A stretch of DNA of 64,000 bases from Pseudomonas sp. QS1027 (GCF_002814235.1 NZ_PHSU01000027.1:62001-126000); one strand, 5' to 3'. Positions 25,462 through 33,986 are shown, counted from the first letter of the stretch. Notes: generated from the letters alone by a model not told the origin. Numbers and translations are program-made.

Positions 25462-25488
25462 CTATCGGTGTAACCGGGCAATCACTGA
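25462..25488 (-). promoter_or_regulatory. Sigma28-like promoter for the PAS transducer
   Basis: Minus-strand TCAG (25488-25485), 15-base spacer, ACCGATAG (25469-25462): two mismatches from TCAA-N15-GCCGATAA, 37 bases upstream of the start codon. Confidence 0.45.
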
Positions 25489-25639
25489 GACCATCGGTCG
25501 CCTCGAACTGACGCCGCAGATTGCTTGAACGCCAAGAGTCACTCGTCCCCCAGGCCGCAAAATGCAGGCGTGGTTGTTAACAACATAGTTCAGCTCAAGG
25601 CGTCTTGCAGAACGGCCCGCGTGGGGCGACAGGCGGGTT

Positions 25640-26650
25640 TTATGGCAGGATCATTGCCGGGCGTGCGAAGGACGGTATCGGGCTGGCGCTGGCAGGCCAT
25701 CCCGGCGGCGGCACCACGAAACTGGCCTTCATGCGCTTGACCTCTTCAATCGGGCTGTTGCCGAACAACCGCTTGAACTCACGGCCGAATTGCGAAGCGC
25801 TTTCGTAGCCCACTTCCAAAGCGGCGCTGGCGGCGCTTACATCGTTGCGGACCATCAGCAGCCGTGCCTGGTGCAGCCGGATCGACTTGAGGTATTGCAG
25901 CGGTGAGGTCTGGGTGACCGACTTGAAATGACTGTGGAACGAAGGAACGCTCATGCCCGCTTCAGCCGCCAGTTGCTCCACACTGAGTGGCAGGCTGAAG
26001 GCCCCGTGAATTCGGCGAATGGCCTTGGCTATCTTGCCGAACTGACCTTGCAGGGTCAGCGCCGCGCGCATGGCGCCGCCCTGCTCCCCCGTCAACGCCC
26101 GAAAGTAGATTTCACGGACCAGTGAAGGGCCGAGGATTTCCGCCTCCAGGGGCCGCCCCATGGCCTCGACAAAACGCAGGACCGACTCGCTCATCGCCCG
26201 GTCCATGGGGGTCGAGAGCATGCCCTGGGGTTTGGACGCAGCAACGCCGCCCTGCTGGTCGATTTGCAGGATCAGATCCGCGACGACATTGAAATCCAGG
26301 TACAGGTAGATGGCGAGCAACGGCGCCTGCTCGCTGGCCTGGGTTTGCATGGTGAACGGCACCGGCACTGAAACGGCCAGGTAATGCTGCTCATCGTAGA
26401 GGTAGACCTGGTCGCCGAAGAAACCGCGTTTGCTACCCTGGCAGACAATGACGATACCGGGCTGGTAAAACACCGGGGTCAGGCTCAACGGCCGATTGGA
26501 ACGCAGGAAACGCACCTGCGGCAGCACCGTGAGGTTGTAACCTTCCTCGGGTGTCAGCTTGTCCATCAGTGCAATCATGCGCTTGCGCACGTCACTCCCG
26601 TCCCACGTCTCGGCGTTCACCTGGTTTCCCGTCCTCACTGGCCTTGTCAT
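25640..26650 (-). CDS. AraC-family regulator with AraC_N-type domain
   Basis: 336 aa, ATG at 26650. The N-terminal half (about 30-200) is of the AraC_N type (FYQPGIVIVCQGSKRGFFGD, YLAVSVPVPF) found in regulators of alcohol/aldehyde and xenobiotic genes. The C-terminal HTH pair lies at about 225-325 (LAAEAGMSVPSFHSHFK and ALEVGYESASQFGREFKRLF). The divergent neighbour is a short-chain dehydrogenase, a very common pairing for this regulator class, so it probably controls that gene. Confidence 0.9.
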   Translation of the reverse strand: MTRPVRTGNQVNAETWDGSDVRKRMIALMDKLTPEEGYNLTVLPQVRFLRSNRPLSLTPVFYQPGIVIVCQGSKRGFFGDQVYLYDEQHYLAVSVPVPFTMQTQASEQAPLLAIYLYLDFNVVADLILQIDQQGGVAASKPQGMLSTPMDRAMSESVLRFVEAMGRPLEAEILGPSLVREIYFRALTGEQGGAMRAALTLQGQFGKIAKAIRRIHGAFSLPLSVEQLAAEAGMSVPSFHSHFKSVTQTSPLQYLKSIRLHQARLLMVRNDVSAASAALEVGYESASQFGREFKRLFGNSPIEEVKRMKASFVVPPPGWPASASPIPSFARPAMILP

Positions 26651-26817
26651 CGATTGTGCTCAAGGCTGGCCCGGAATAACAGACCGCTCATAGGAATAGG
26701 CTAGACATTCAGAGGAAGCGAGCTCTCCCTCGCGACGCATGGGGACTAAAGTTGAGGCATTCGTACAGCGGGGCCTCCCGTTGCCGAACCCATTCCTTTG
26801 CCATGAGAGAAATCAGC

Positions 26818-27660
26818 ATGTCCTCAGTCAAAACCCTGCTTGTCACCGGCGTCAGCAGCGGCTTCGGGCGAGCCCTCGCCATCGAGGCGATTGCCGCCGG
26901 CCATCGCGTGATCGGTACGGTGCGCAACGAGTCGGCCAGGCAAGCCTTTGAAGCCCTGGGCCCTTCCCAAGCCTTCGGGCGCTTGCTCGATGTCACCGAT
27001 TTCGGGCGGATCGATGCAGCGATTGCCGAGATGGAGTCCACCGTGGGACCGATCGATGTCCTGGTCAACAACGCCGGTTATGGTCACGAGGGGATCTTCG
27101 AAGAGTCATCGCTCGAAGAGATACGCCAACAGTTCGAGGTCAATGTCTTTGGCGCCGTGGCGGTGACCAAGGCGCTGCTGCCTTACCTGCGTCAGCGTCG
27201 TCGCGGCCATATCATCAACATCACCTCCATGGGCGGGTTCATCACCTTCCCCGGGGTCGCCGACTACTGTGGCAGCAAGTTCGCACTGGAAGGGATCTCC
27301 GAGGCATTGGGCAAGGAACTCAGGCCGTTCAACATCGCGGTCACCGCCGTTGCCCCGGGATCCTTTCGTACCGACTGGGCGGGCCGTTCCATGGTTCGTT
27401 CGCCCCGCAGCATCGCCGACTACGACGCCTTGTTCGAACCCATCCGAGCGGCCCGCGAAGCCAAGAGCGGCAAACAACTGGGCGATCCCGCCAAGGCGGC
27501 CAGGGCCATGCTCACCCTGATCGCCAGCGAGCAGCCGCCGGCTCATCTGCTACTGGGCAGCGATGCGCTCACACTGGTTCGGGAAAAGCTCGCCAGCTAT
27601 GCTGCGGAACTCGACGCCTGGGAGGCGCTGACCCGCTCCACGGACTTTGACGCGGATTAA
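26818..27660 (+). CDS. Short-chain dehydrogenase/reductase
   Basis: 280 aa from ATG 26818 (GAGAGA upstream; ATG 26803 is an in-frame alternative). Classical SDR motifs are present: NAD(P)-binding TGVSSGFG, NNAG, and the catalytic Ser and YCGSK (Tyr-x-x-x-Lys) triad with downstream PGSFRTDW. The substrate is an alcohol or ketone of unknown kind. It lies divergent from the AraC_N-type regulator and its stop overlaps the convergent DUF1289 gene by 4 bases. Confidence 0.9.
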   Translation: MSSVKTLLVTGVSSGFGRALAIEAIAAGHRVIGTVRNESARQAFEALGPSQAFGRLLDVTDFGRIDAAIAEMESTVGPIDVLVNNAGYGHEGIFEESSLEEIRQQFEVNVFGAVAVTKALLPYLRQRRRGHIINITSMGGFITFPGVADYCGSKFALEGISEALGKELRPFNIAVTAVAPGSFRTDWAGRSMVRSPRSIADYDALFEPIRAAREAKSGKQLGDPAKAARAMLTLIASEQPPAHLLLGSDALTLVREKLASYAAELDAWEALTRSTDFDAD

Positions 27661-27839
27661 CGCTTCTTTTTCTGCAGGCTTTTCAGGCGCAGGGCCGCGC
27701 GTTGCACCGCGGCCATTTTTTCCGGGCGCTTCATGCGCTTCCACTGCTTGATCTCTTCCTTGGAGCGCCCACAGCTCAGGCACATCTCGCTGTTGAGCTG
27801 GCACACGGAAATACAGGGATTGTCGATATCCTTGGCCAT
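27657..27839 (-). CDS. DUF1289 small cysteine-rich protein
   Basis: 60 aa. It opens MAKDIDNPCISVCQLNSEM and continues CLSCGRSKEEI: four spaced cysteines (CxxxC...CxxC) typical of DUF1289, presumably a metal-binding site, with a strongly basic C-terminus. Function unknown. It is the last gene of a short minus-strand pair with the gene starting at 28214 (3-base gap). Confidence 0.88.
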   Translation of the reverse strand: MAKDIDNPCISVCQLNSEMCLSCGRSKEEIKQWKRMKRPEKMAAVQRAALRLKSLQKKKR

Positions 27840-27842
27840 GGT

Positions 27843-28214
27843 TCAGTGGCGCCCCGGCCGCGGACTGCGAGCAAGGTGCTGTTGCCAGTTGCCGGCGCTC
27901 ACTTGCTGGCAATGTTCCTCGCTGTCGAACGCCAGATGGGCAGCGACCTGCTTGACCTCAACGTCTGCTTCGCGCAAGGCCTCGGCGGTCAGTTCGAGCA
28001 TCTGGGCGGACTCGCCAGCCAGCGCCTGATCGCGGTTGGCCCGGGTATCGAAAACCCAGGTCACCCGCAGGCTGGAAGGAAAGTGCGCGAAGTCCACTTC
28101 GTGGGTCAGCCAGACAAACCCGACGATTCGGGCCTTGGCCGTCTCGCAGGCCTCGGTCAGGGTCGCAACCAGGCGGCGCTCGATTTGCGCCTGCTCGCGT
28201 TTACTCAACAACAT
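27843..28214 (-). CDS. Conserved hypothetical protein, 123 aa
   Basis: ATG at 28214 is chosen for the AAGGATC site upstream; longer in-frame starts reach 28307 without one. Acidic/basic soluble protein with a helical N-terminus (SKREQAQIERRLVATLTEAC) and a central strand-rich part (IVGFVWLTHEVDFAHFP). I do not recognise a domain. It is probably co-transcribed with the DUF1289 gene, which starts 3 bases after its stop. Confidence 0.7.
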   Translation of the reverse strand: MLLSKREQAQIERRLVATLTEACETAKARIVGFVWLTHEVDFAHFPSSLRVTWVFDTRANRDQALAGESAQMLELTAEALREADVEVKQVAAHLAFDSEEHCQQVSAGNWQQHLARSPRPGRH

Positions 28215-28429
28215 GGTTTGATCCTTTTCATCTCGGCGGCGCAGAGTATGCCTCATCGTCGACAAAGCCCGGTATCGACAGGACGACAAGCGGGGCTTCA
28301 GGCACACGTACGAACAGTCGACAGTTCATCCGCCGCCCCCTAAGCTGAACGAAGAAAAAACAGCGGCGACGGATATCCAGTCCGACAGCAGGCCTGCCAC
28401 AGAAAAACCAGAGACAGGAATCGCCCTCT

Positions 28430-28654
28430 ATGACGATGATTGACGCAGATCTCTTGAAACCCTACCTGACCGAAGCAGACAACGCCCGCATGGCATGGCG
28501 CACAACGGTCGCCGCCTTGAGCAAGTCGCCCCAAGACACACTGGAAGAAGGGTTCAAAGCCGTCAAGATCGCCGAGCGAACCTATTACCGCTGCTGCGAA
28601 GAGCTGGCCAATGCCCTGCGCGGCGAGGTTGCGCGTGCCGAAGGAGCGAGCTGA
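28430..28654 (+). CDS. Hypothetical protein, 74 aa
   Basis: ATG 28430 with a weak ACAGGA upstream. Predicted all-helical small soluble protein (TEADNARMAWRTTVAALSK, AERTYYRCCEELANALRGE). No family recognised. Its 3' end overlaps the decayed part of a GNAT gene on the other strand, so its last ten residues may have arisen at a rearrangement junction. Confidence 0.55.
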   Translation: MTMIDADLLKPYLTEADNARMAWRTTVAALSKSPQDTLEEGFKAVKIAERTYYRCCEELANALRGEVARAEGAS

Positions 28655-28956
28655 GCAATCCCCTTGCCCCGTTGAGCAGGATCAACGAACACACCCCAGA
28701 TCGTCGCCTTGTGCGCCACTTGCGAAAGCGGCTCGCGGCGTACGCCCGTCAAGCCGACCAACAGGTCACCGAGAAAGGCTCCAAACACGGCCTGGGTGGA
28801 GGTCGATTGAATCCGTGCAACCGTCTGCTCGGTCGAACGGGACAGCTCTTCCTGCCAGGTAGGCCATATGGCAGTGGGCGAGGTTTCAATAGCCTGGAGG
28901 CGTAGCTGGGTGAAACGCTGTGCATCCTGAGCATCGAGTAGACGGATAGTGATCAT
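28585..28956 (-). pseudogene. Truncated GNAT acetyltransferase
   Basis: From ATG 28956 the frame encodes a normal GNAT N-terminus (ITIRLLDAQDAQRFTQLRL) through the start of the acetyl-CoA loop (WGVFVDPAQRGKGIAQ, ending near 28657). There the homology stops, and a short unrelated tail follows to the stop at 28585. The second half of the fold, including most of the cofactor-binding helix and the last strands, is missing, so the enzyme cannot be functional. The lost part coincides with the 3' end of the opposite-strand small gene, pointing to a deletion or recombination junction near 28650. Confidence 0.7.
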
Positions 28957-29038
28957 GAGGACCTCAGGGGTTTGAGGTCGTCAAAACTAGCGCAGAATTG
29001 CCATACCGACCATGCTCCATGAAGGGATACTACTGAAC

Positions 29039-29566
29039 TCAACCAGACTCCGCCTTGACAGGCTTGTAAGTCGAAGCCGCTCGATGAGCCTCTTCATACA
29101 CACCCTTGATTTGCCTGAGTCCGAGAACGACCTCCTGGAGATTGATACCACCGATTTCGCGCGAGAACTCCCCAAACAGTATATTTTTGCGTGCCTCTGT
29201 GTATTTTTCCGTGTTCTTGCGACCTTCCTCGGTAACGCTGAGTTGCACCGGCCGGTTCTTGAACGGCTGATATTTTTTGATCAACCCTCGCTCGCTGAGC
29301 TTTGTCACACTGTAATTAATATTAAAATAATCCGAGCGATTCAACAGTTGCCCCACCTCCGCAATGGTTTTAGGGCGATCATTCATCCGAATAACGTGAA
29401 GTACCGCAAGCTCATCAATTGACATTTTATTATCGTTGGCCATTTTTTCGCACTCCAACTGCCAACGCTTGAAGGCATTGAATACCCTCCAAAGCTGCAG
29501 CTCGAACTCAGTCCAATCCACTTCACTATCAGTGGCAGCCAGATGCCATGTCTTATCAATCTGCAT
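29039..29566 (-). CDS. MarR-like winged-helix regulator
   Basis: 175 aa from ATG 29566; a TTG at 29593 would add nine residues. The central winged-helix domain (about 55-145) has LAVLHVIRMNDRPKTIAEVG, DYFNINYSVTKLSERGLI and the wing YQPFKNRPVQLSVTEEG, as in MarR proteins that sense aromatic or stress ligands. Codon use is A/T-richer than the flanking genes. The nearest genes (a broken GNAT and a receiver protein) give no obvious target, so self-repression or a distant target is likely. Confidence 0.8.
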   Translation of the reverse strand: MQIDKTWHLAATDSEVDWTEFELQLWRVFNAFKRWQLECEKMANDNKMSIDELAVLHVIRMNDRPKTIAEVGQLLNRSDYFNINYSVTKLSERGLIKKYQPFKNRPVQLSVTEEGRKNTEKYTEARKNILFGEFSREIGGINLQEVVLGLRQIKGVYEEAHRAASTYKPVKAESG

Positions 29567-29811
29567 GAGTTGGGCCTTCAGTCCTTGATTCAATCAATTT
29601 CTGCACACTTTGCCTAACTTGGCAATGGACACACCAAGAAATCAACCTGGTCGCACAAAATGATCTTGCGCCCTACACATCAACAAGATTTGACCTACAG
29701 AAACACCAGCAACCAACGATATACCGCCCTCTTGAACGACAAGCCCATTCGTTTTATAAATTTCAAAGCGAATCACAAAGCAAATCGTCCCAGGGAACAG
29801 AGGGATCTTCT

Positions 29812-30294
29812 ATGTGCCAAAACACCCACCCGAACCGCATCAGGCTCCCGACCAGCCAGCAATCCCCTAATCGGCAGCTAAAGGAAACCAGCCCTACCGA
29901 CACCCCATCCAAGCCGAGCACTTGGCTCTCCATCTTGATCGTTGACGATGATGAGCGAGTACGTGAGTTTCACTGCAATATCTTGAAAAGCCTTAATTGC
30001 AGCGTCAACATGGCCAGCAATGGCTATGAAGCCCTGGGTATGTTGTGCAAATCCTACGATGCCATCCTGATGGATATTCAAATGCCCGGAATGGACGGCA
30101 TTGAAACCGCCATGAAGATTCGCCAGCAAGGGTTTGATCCGCAGAGCATGCCCATTATAGCCATCACCGCCAACCCGCCGGAGGAGGTGCGAAGAAAATG
30201 CCAGGCCTCCCTATTCAATGAATGCATACAAAAGCCGATGGATATCAACACGCTCCAAAAAACACTCGAAACGCTAACAGCCCGACAAGAGTAA
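29812..30294 (+). CDS. Single-domain response regulator (receiver only)
   Basis: 160 aa. AGAGGGA precedes the ATG. An unstructured polar N-terminal extension of about 38 residues (Thr/Ser/Pro/Gln-rich) is followed by one CheY-like receiver: acidic cluster D45-D47, phospho-acceptor D88 in AILMDIQMPGMDG, the Thr in AITA and the Lys in CIQKPMD. There is no output domain. Such stand-alone receivers act in phosphorelays from hybrid kinases; none is encoded nearby. Base composition is A/T-richer than the core genes, like its MarR neighbour. Confidence 0.87.
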   Translation: MCQNTHPNRIRLPTSQQSPNRQLKETSPTDTPSKPSTWLSILIVDDDERVREFHCNILKSLNCSVNMASNGYEALGMLCKSYDAILMDIQMPGMDGIETAMKIRQQGFDPQSMPIIAITANPPEEVRRKCQASLFNECIQKPMDINTLQKTLETLTARQE

Positions 30295-30543
30295 ATGGTT
30301 CCTCCCAGTTCGATACGTTTAAATACAGCCCTGTTTCTGTAGGTCAATTCATACCAAACTTGTCCTTGCAGTCTGATTTTCGCCGATGAACAACGTCGCT
30401 ACCATCGGAGTATGGCGTCCACCCATCAAGCTCCTACAACAGATACTCCAGAGACAGAACACTTGAAGTGGATGACTGATGAAGCCCAGAGCGATCCCTG
30501 ACCTCGCTCCTTGCCCATTGACCTTCGAGAGGCTGCCTGACTC
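30295..30543. other. Intergenic region, nothing identified
   Basis: 249 bases between the receiver gene and the pRiA4b ORF-3-like gene. No convincing promoter, terminator or small gene; a short fragment AGCTCCTACAACAG at about 30429 resembles one REP arm but stands alone. Confidence 0.4.
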
Positions 30544-31140
30544 ATGACCCAGATTGCCCAACTGCCGACACCCCAAACCGACCGTGTGCTGATTTTACGT
30601 ATTGAGCTGAAGTGGATAACACCCACAATCTGGCGCCAGGTGGCGGTCCCCGAAAGCATCACCTTGGGCAACCTGCACCAGGTTATTCAGACGACGATGG
30701 GCTGGACGGACACGCACCTGCATGAATTTGAAATTTCCGGTGACAGCTACGGCGTTTCCGACTCCAGCACCGGCTGGAAACCGCCGATCGTTGCGGAGAA
30801 ACGCAAGACGTTGATCGGCGCCCTGCGGGGGAATCGGACTTTCCGCTATGTCTACGATTTCAGGGATGGTTGGGAACACGTGATCAGGCTGGAAAAAATC
30901 ATCCCCGCTGACGTTTGCCCGCAGCTGCCCTACTGCATCGACGGCGCCAACGCCCGGCCGCCGGAAGATATCGGCGGCATGCTGGGCTACGACGAGTTCC
31001 TGACGGCCCTGAATGACGCCGACCACCCCGAGCATGAGAGCGTGCTGGAGTGGTTCGGCGATAACGGCTTTGATCCGACGACTTTTGATTGTGTGCGTAT
31101 CAATCGGTCGTTGAAACAGATCAGGCTCCAGCGACCTTGA
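30544..31140 (+). CDS. Plasmid pRiA4b ORF-3-like protein
   Basis: 198 aa soluble protein. ILRIELKWITPTIWRQVAVP, LHQVIQTTMGWTDTHLHEF and YVYDFRDGWEHVI are the characteristic segments of the pRiA4b ORF-3 family, first noted on an Agrobacterium plasmid and also seen as passenger in IS1096-type elements. Biochemical role unknown. The family association with mobile DNA, and the gene-remnant directly at its 3' end, support horizontal arrival. Translation starts after GAGAGG. Confidence 0.85.
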   Translation: MTQIAQLPTPQTDRVLILRIELKWITPTIWRQVAVPESITLGNLHQVIQTTMGWTDTHLHEFEISGDSYGVSDSSTGWKPPIVAEKRKTLIGALRGNRTFRYVYDFRDGWEHVIRLEKIIPADVCPQLPYCIDGANARPPEDIGGMLGYDEFLTALNDADHPEHESVLEWFGDNGFDPTTFDCVRINRSLKQIRLQRP

Positions 31141-31207
31141 TAACGACTTTGCCAAAGGCACCTCTGGTGAGGTGCTCATCGGCTTCACGCACCTTCTCGA
31201 ACAGGGG
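31121..31207 (-). pseudogene. C-terminal remnant of a zinc-type dehydrogenase/quinone reductase
   Basis: On the minus strand the codons HKPLFEKVREADEHL then TRGAFGKVVIKVAGA end in TGA (31123-31121), a typical C-terminus of medium-chain dehydrogenases. No upstream part exists: reading back runs into the dehydratase gene in another frame. Thus only about 28 codons of a lost gene remain, between the dehydratase stop and the last codons of the pRiA4b ORF-3-like gene. It marks an insertion or deletion junction. Confidence 0.6.
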
Positions 31208-31208
31208 C

Positions 31209-32369
31209 TTATGGACGAATACCCACCTCGGCGACTTGTGCAGTCCAGGCTTTGACCTGCGCGCTGAGCGTCAGGCCCAGACCGGGACGAGTGGGCACGA
31301 GCATGCGACCGTCACGGGTTTCCAGGCGCTCGTTGAACAGCGGCTCAAGCCATTCGAAATGCTCGACCCAAGGCTCCGTCGGGTAAGCCGCCGCCAGGTG
31401 AACATGCAGTTCCATGGCGAAGTGCGGCGCCAGCATCAGGCCCGCGTGTTCGGCCATGGCCGCGACCTTCAGGTAAGGCGTAATCCCGCCCACCCGCGGT
31501 GCGTCGGGCATCAGGAAATCGGCGCCACGCAGCTTGATGAACTCGGCGTGCTCGGCAACGCTGGTGAGCATTTCGCCGGTGGCAATCGGCGTATCGAATT
31601 GCAGGGCCAGGGCGGCGTGGCCCTCGGCGTCGTAGCAGTCCAGCGGCTCTTCGATCCAGATCAGGTTGTATTGCTCAAACTGGCGGCACATGCGTTGGGC
31701 CGTCGGGCGATCCCATTGCTGATTGGCATCCACCATCAAGGGGAAGTCGTCCCCCAGGTGCCTGCGAACCGTGCTGACACGCTGGATATCGATGGCGCAA
31801 TCCGGCTGGCCGACCTTCAGCTTGATACCGCCAATGCCCTTTTCACGGGACAGGTCGGTGTTCTTCATCAGTTGATCCAGCGGCGTGTGCAGAAAACCAC
31901 CGGAGGTGTTGTAGCAACGCACGGAATCACGTTGGGCACCGAGCAGGCGCGCCAGGGAAAGATTGGCGCGCTTGGCTTTCAAGTCCCACAAGGCCACGTC
32001 GAAGGCACCGATGGCCTGGGTCGACAGGCCGCTCCGTCCCACCGAAGCGCCAGCCCAGCACAGCTTGGTCCACAGCTTGGCAATGTCACTCGGGTTTTCG
32101 CCGATCAACGCCGGGGCGATTTCCTGGGCATGGGCGAATTGCCCCGGCCCACCGGCCCGCTTCGAATAGCTGAAGCCGAGCCCACGATGACCGTCGATGG
32201 TTTCGATTTCAGCGAACAGGATGACGATTTCGGTCATCGGCTTCTGCCGTCCGGTGAGCACCTTGGCATCGCTGATCGGGTTGGCCAGCGGCAGGATCAC
32301 CGAAAACACACGCACCCAGGCAATACGGTCGTCGTCGGAGGATTTGATGGCGTGTTGTGCTGCGAGCAT
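31209..32369 (-). CDS. L-talarate/galactarate dehydratase (enolase superfamily)
   Basis: 386 aa. Long segments match the characterised Salmonella enzyme as I remember it: ISDAKVLTGRQKP, GFSYSKRAGG, WAGASVGRSG, RCYNTSGGFLHTPLDQ. Metal ligands D214 (MVDAN), E240 (WIEEP) and E266 (TGEM) are in place, with the catalytic pair K185 (KLKVG) and H316 (APHFAME). It should dehydrate galactarate and/or L-talarate to a 5-keto-4-deoxy sugar acid. It is the second gene after the MFS permease in a LacI-controlled operon; the next catabolic enzymes (5-KDG dehydratase, ketoglutarate semialdehyde dehydrogenase) are not in the window. Confidence 0.9.
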   Translation of the reverse strand: MLAAQHAIKSSDDDRIAWVRVFSVILPLANPISDAKVLTGRQKPMTEIVILFAEIETIDGHRGLGFSYSKRAGGPGQFAHAQEIAPALIGENPSDIAKLWTKLCWAGASVGRSGLSTQAIGAFDVALWDLKAKRANLSLARLLGAQRDSVRCYNTSGGFLHTPLDQLMKNTDLSREKGIGGIKLKVGQPDCAIDIQRVSTVRRHLGDDFPLMVDANQQWDRPTAQRMCRQFEQYNLIWIEEPLDCYDAEGHAALALQFDTPIATGEMLTSVAEHAEFIKLRGADFLMPDAPRVGGITPYLKVAAMAEHAGLMLAPHFAMELHVHLAAAYPTEPWVEHFEWLEPLFNERLETRDGRMLVPTRPGLGLTLSAQVKAWTAQVAEVGIRP

Positions 32370-32407
32370 GGGGCTCTCCTTGAACGGTGATGAGGTCTTG
32401 AAAAGGA

Positions 32408-33781
32408 TCAGGTACGCTGTGGTGTCAGTTCGCTGCTCAGTGCAGCCTCGTCGGCAGGCTTGGCCGGTGGATCCTCGAAATCATCGAGCTCCAGGCGCTT
32501 GAGCGGCCCGACGATAAACAGATAGGAAAACGCCCCCAGCAGCCCCATGCCGGCCACGTAGATCAACGCGACGTCGAAAGAGCCCAACTGGTTGATCATC
32601 ACGCCGATGGCGATGGGAGTGACGATGCTCGCGAGGTTGCCGCAGAAGTTGAACATCGCCCCGCTGACGCCCATGGCCCGGGCCGGCGAAACGTCACCGA
32701 CGATGCACCAGCCCAGGTTGCCGACCCCTTTGGCGAAGAAGGCAATGGACATCACCAGGATCACCAGGGGGATCGACTGGGTGTAGTTGGCGACCATGAT
32801 GCTGCTCGACAGCAACAGGCCACAGATGATCGGCGTCTTGCGGGCCGCGGTCAGGCTGAAATTCTTGCGCAGCATCCAGTCCGACCAGACACCGCCGATC
32901 ATGCCGCCCAGGCAACCGGCGATGGGGGGAATGGCGGCCACCAGCCCGACCTTCAACAGGGTCATGCCCTTGGCTTCGATCAGGTAGGTGGGGAACCAGG
33001 TCAGGAAGAACCAGGTGATCGAGGTCAGGCAGAACTGACCCAGGTAGATCCCCAGCATCATGCGATTGCCACCGATGGCCTTCATTCTTTTCCAGCTGAA
33101 AGGCGTCTTCACGTCGCCGATGGTGGGCAGGCCCCCGCCCGCTTCGATGTAGTCGATTTCAGCCTGGTTGGTGCGCTTGTCCTTGCGCGGTTCCTGCACC
33201 ATGCGAAACCACAGCAGGCCGATCAGGATGCCTGCCACACCGGTGACCCAGAACACGTGCTGCCAGCCCCAGGTGCTGACCAGCCAGACCATCACCGGGG
33301 TGAACGCCGCCAGGGCAAAATACTGCGCGGACTGGAACACCGCCGTGGCCAGGCCCCGTTCATGCCGCGGGAACCACATCACCGTCAGGCGGTTGTTGGC
33401 TGGAAACGCCGGTGCTTCGGCCACCCCCATCATGAAGCGCAGGACAAACAGCGCCAGAAAGGCCGAACTGAACAGGTCGACGTAACCCTGCAGGAAGGTA
33501 AACACCGACCAGATGATCAGGCTCATGCCGAGCACCAGACGCGAGCCGAAGCGGTCGAGGACGATGCCGCCGGGCAGTTGCATCCAGGTGTAGGCCCAGC
33601 CGAAGGCCGAGAAGGCAATGCCCATGGTCATGGCATCGAAACCAAGGTCGCTGCGCATGCTCGGTGCGGCAATGGACAACGTGGCGCGGTCAACGTAGTT
33701 GAATACGGTGACGATGAAGATCATCACGAGGATGAGATAGCGGACGTTGGTCTTCGCGACCGATGGCGTAGGCGTGATCAC
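32408..33781 (-). CDS. MFS sugar-acid permease (GudP/GarP/DgoT type)
   Basis: 457 aa with 12 membrane segments. It has the anion:cation symporter type of MFS: DRATLSIAAPSMRSDLGFDAM after TM1 and FGSRLVLGMSLIIW in loop 2-3. This subgroup imports glucarate, galactarate and galactonate. GTG start 33781 with AAGGAAA upstream. It is first in an operon with the galactarate/talarate dehydratase (38-base gap), so galactarate-type acids are the likely cargo. Two LacI-type operators lie ahead of it. Confidence 0.9.
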   Translation of the reverse strand: MITPTPSVAKTNVRYLILVMIFIVTVFNYVDRATLSIAAPSMRSDLGFDAMTMGIAFSAFGWAYTWMQLPGGIVLDRFGSRLVLGMSLIIWSVFTFLQGYVDLFSSAFLALFVLRFMMGVAEAPAFPANNRLTVMWFPRHERGLATAVFQSAQYFALAAFTPVMVWLVSTWGWQHVFWVTGVAGILIGLLWFRMVQEPRKDKRTNQAEIDYIEAGGGLPTIGDVKTPFSWKRMKAIGGNRMMLGIYLGQFCLTSITWFFLTWFPTYLIEAKGMTLLKVGLVAAIPPIAGCLGGMIGGVWSDWMLRKNFSLTAARKTPIICGLLLSSSIMVANYTQSIPLVILVMSIAFFAKGVGNLGWCIVGDVSPARAMGVSGAMFNFCGNLASIVTPIAIGVMINQLGSFDVALIYVAGMGLLGAFSYLFIVGPLKRLELDDFEDPPAKPADEAALSSELTPQRT

Positions 33782-33857
33782 TATTATTTTCCTTATTGTG
33801 AGTACAGCGGCGAATCCATGTGGCCCTTACGGCTCCTGATAGCAGCATGATCGGCAA

Positions 33858-33873
33858 ATGATTGCGCAATCAT
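33858..33873. promoter_or_regulatory. LacI-type operator O2
   Basis: Perfect 16-bp palindrome ATGATTGCGCAATCAT with the central CG of LacI-family operators. It repeats the 14-bp core found at 33935-33948; the two centres are 76 bp apart. Confidence 0.8.
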
Positions 33874-33883
33874 CGAGAGATTC

Positions 33884-33919
33884 AAAAAAAGGTCCCGCCC
33901 GGCAGGGCAGATGACCTTT
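33884..33919 (-). terminator. Intrinsic terminator of lacI, inside the operon control region
   Basis: Minus-strand AAAGGTC...GCCC-TGCC-GGGC...GACC followed by seven T: stem with a four-base internal bulge region and a classical U-run. It lies about 70-100 bases after the LacI stop and between the two operators, directly downstream of the predicted permease promoter. Confidence 0.7.
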
Positions 33920-33925
33920 GCGCCG

Positions 33926-33953
33926 ATACTACACTGATTGCGCAATCATTCAA
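33926..33953 (-). promoter_or_regulatory. Sigma70-like promoter with operator O1 in its spacer
   Basis: Minus-strand TTGAAT (33953-33948), 16-base spacer, TAGTAT (33931-33926). The palindrome TGATTGCGCAATCA (33948-33935) fills the spacer, so repressor binding would directly block polymerase. Confidence 0.6.
33935..33948. promoter_or_regulatory. LacI-type operator O1
   Basis: Palindrome TGATTGCGCAATCA, identical in core to O2. It lies within the promoter spacer of the permease-dehydratase operon. Confidence 0.8.
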
Positions 33954-33986
33954 CCCTGTGGTTATCGGGAAAAGCTGTTTTGAGGA

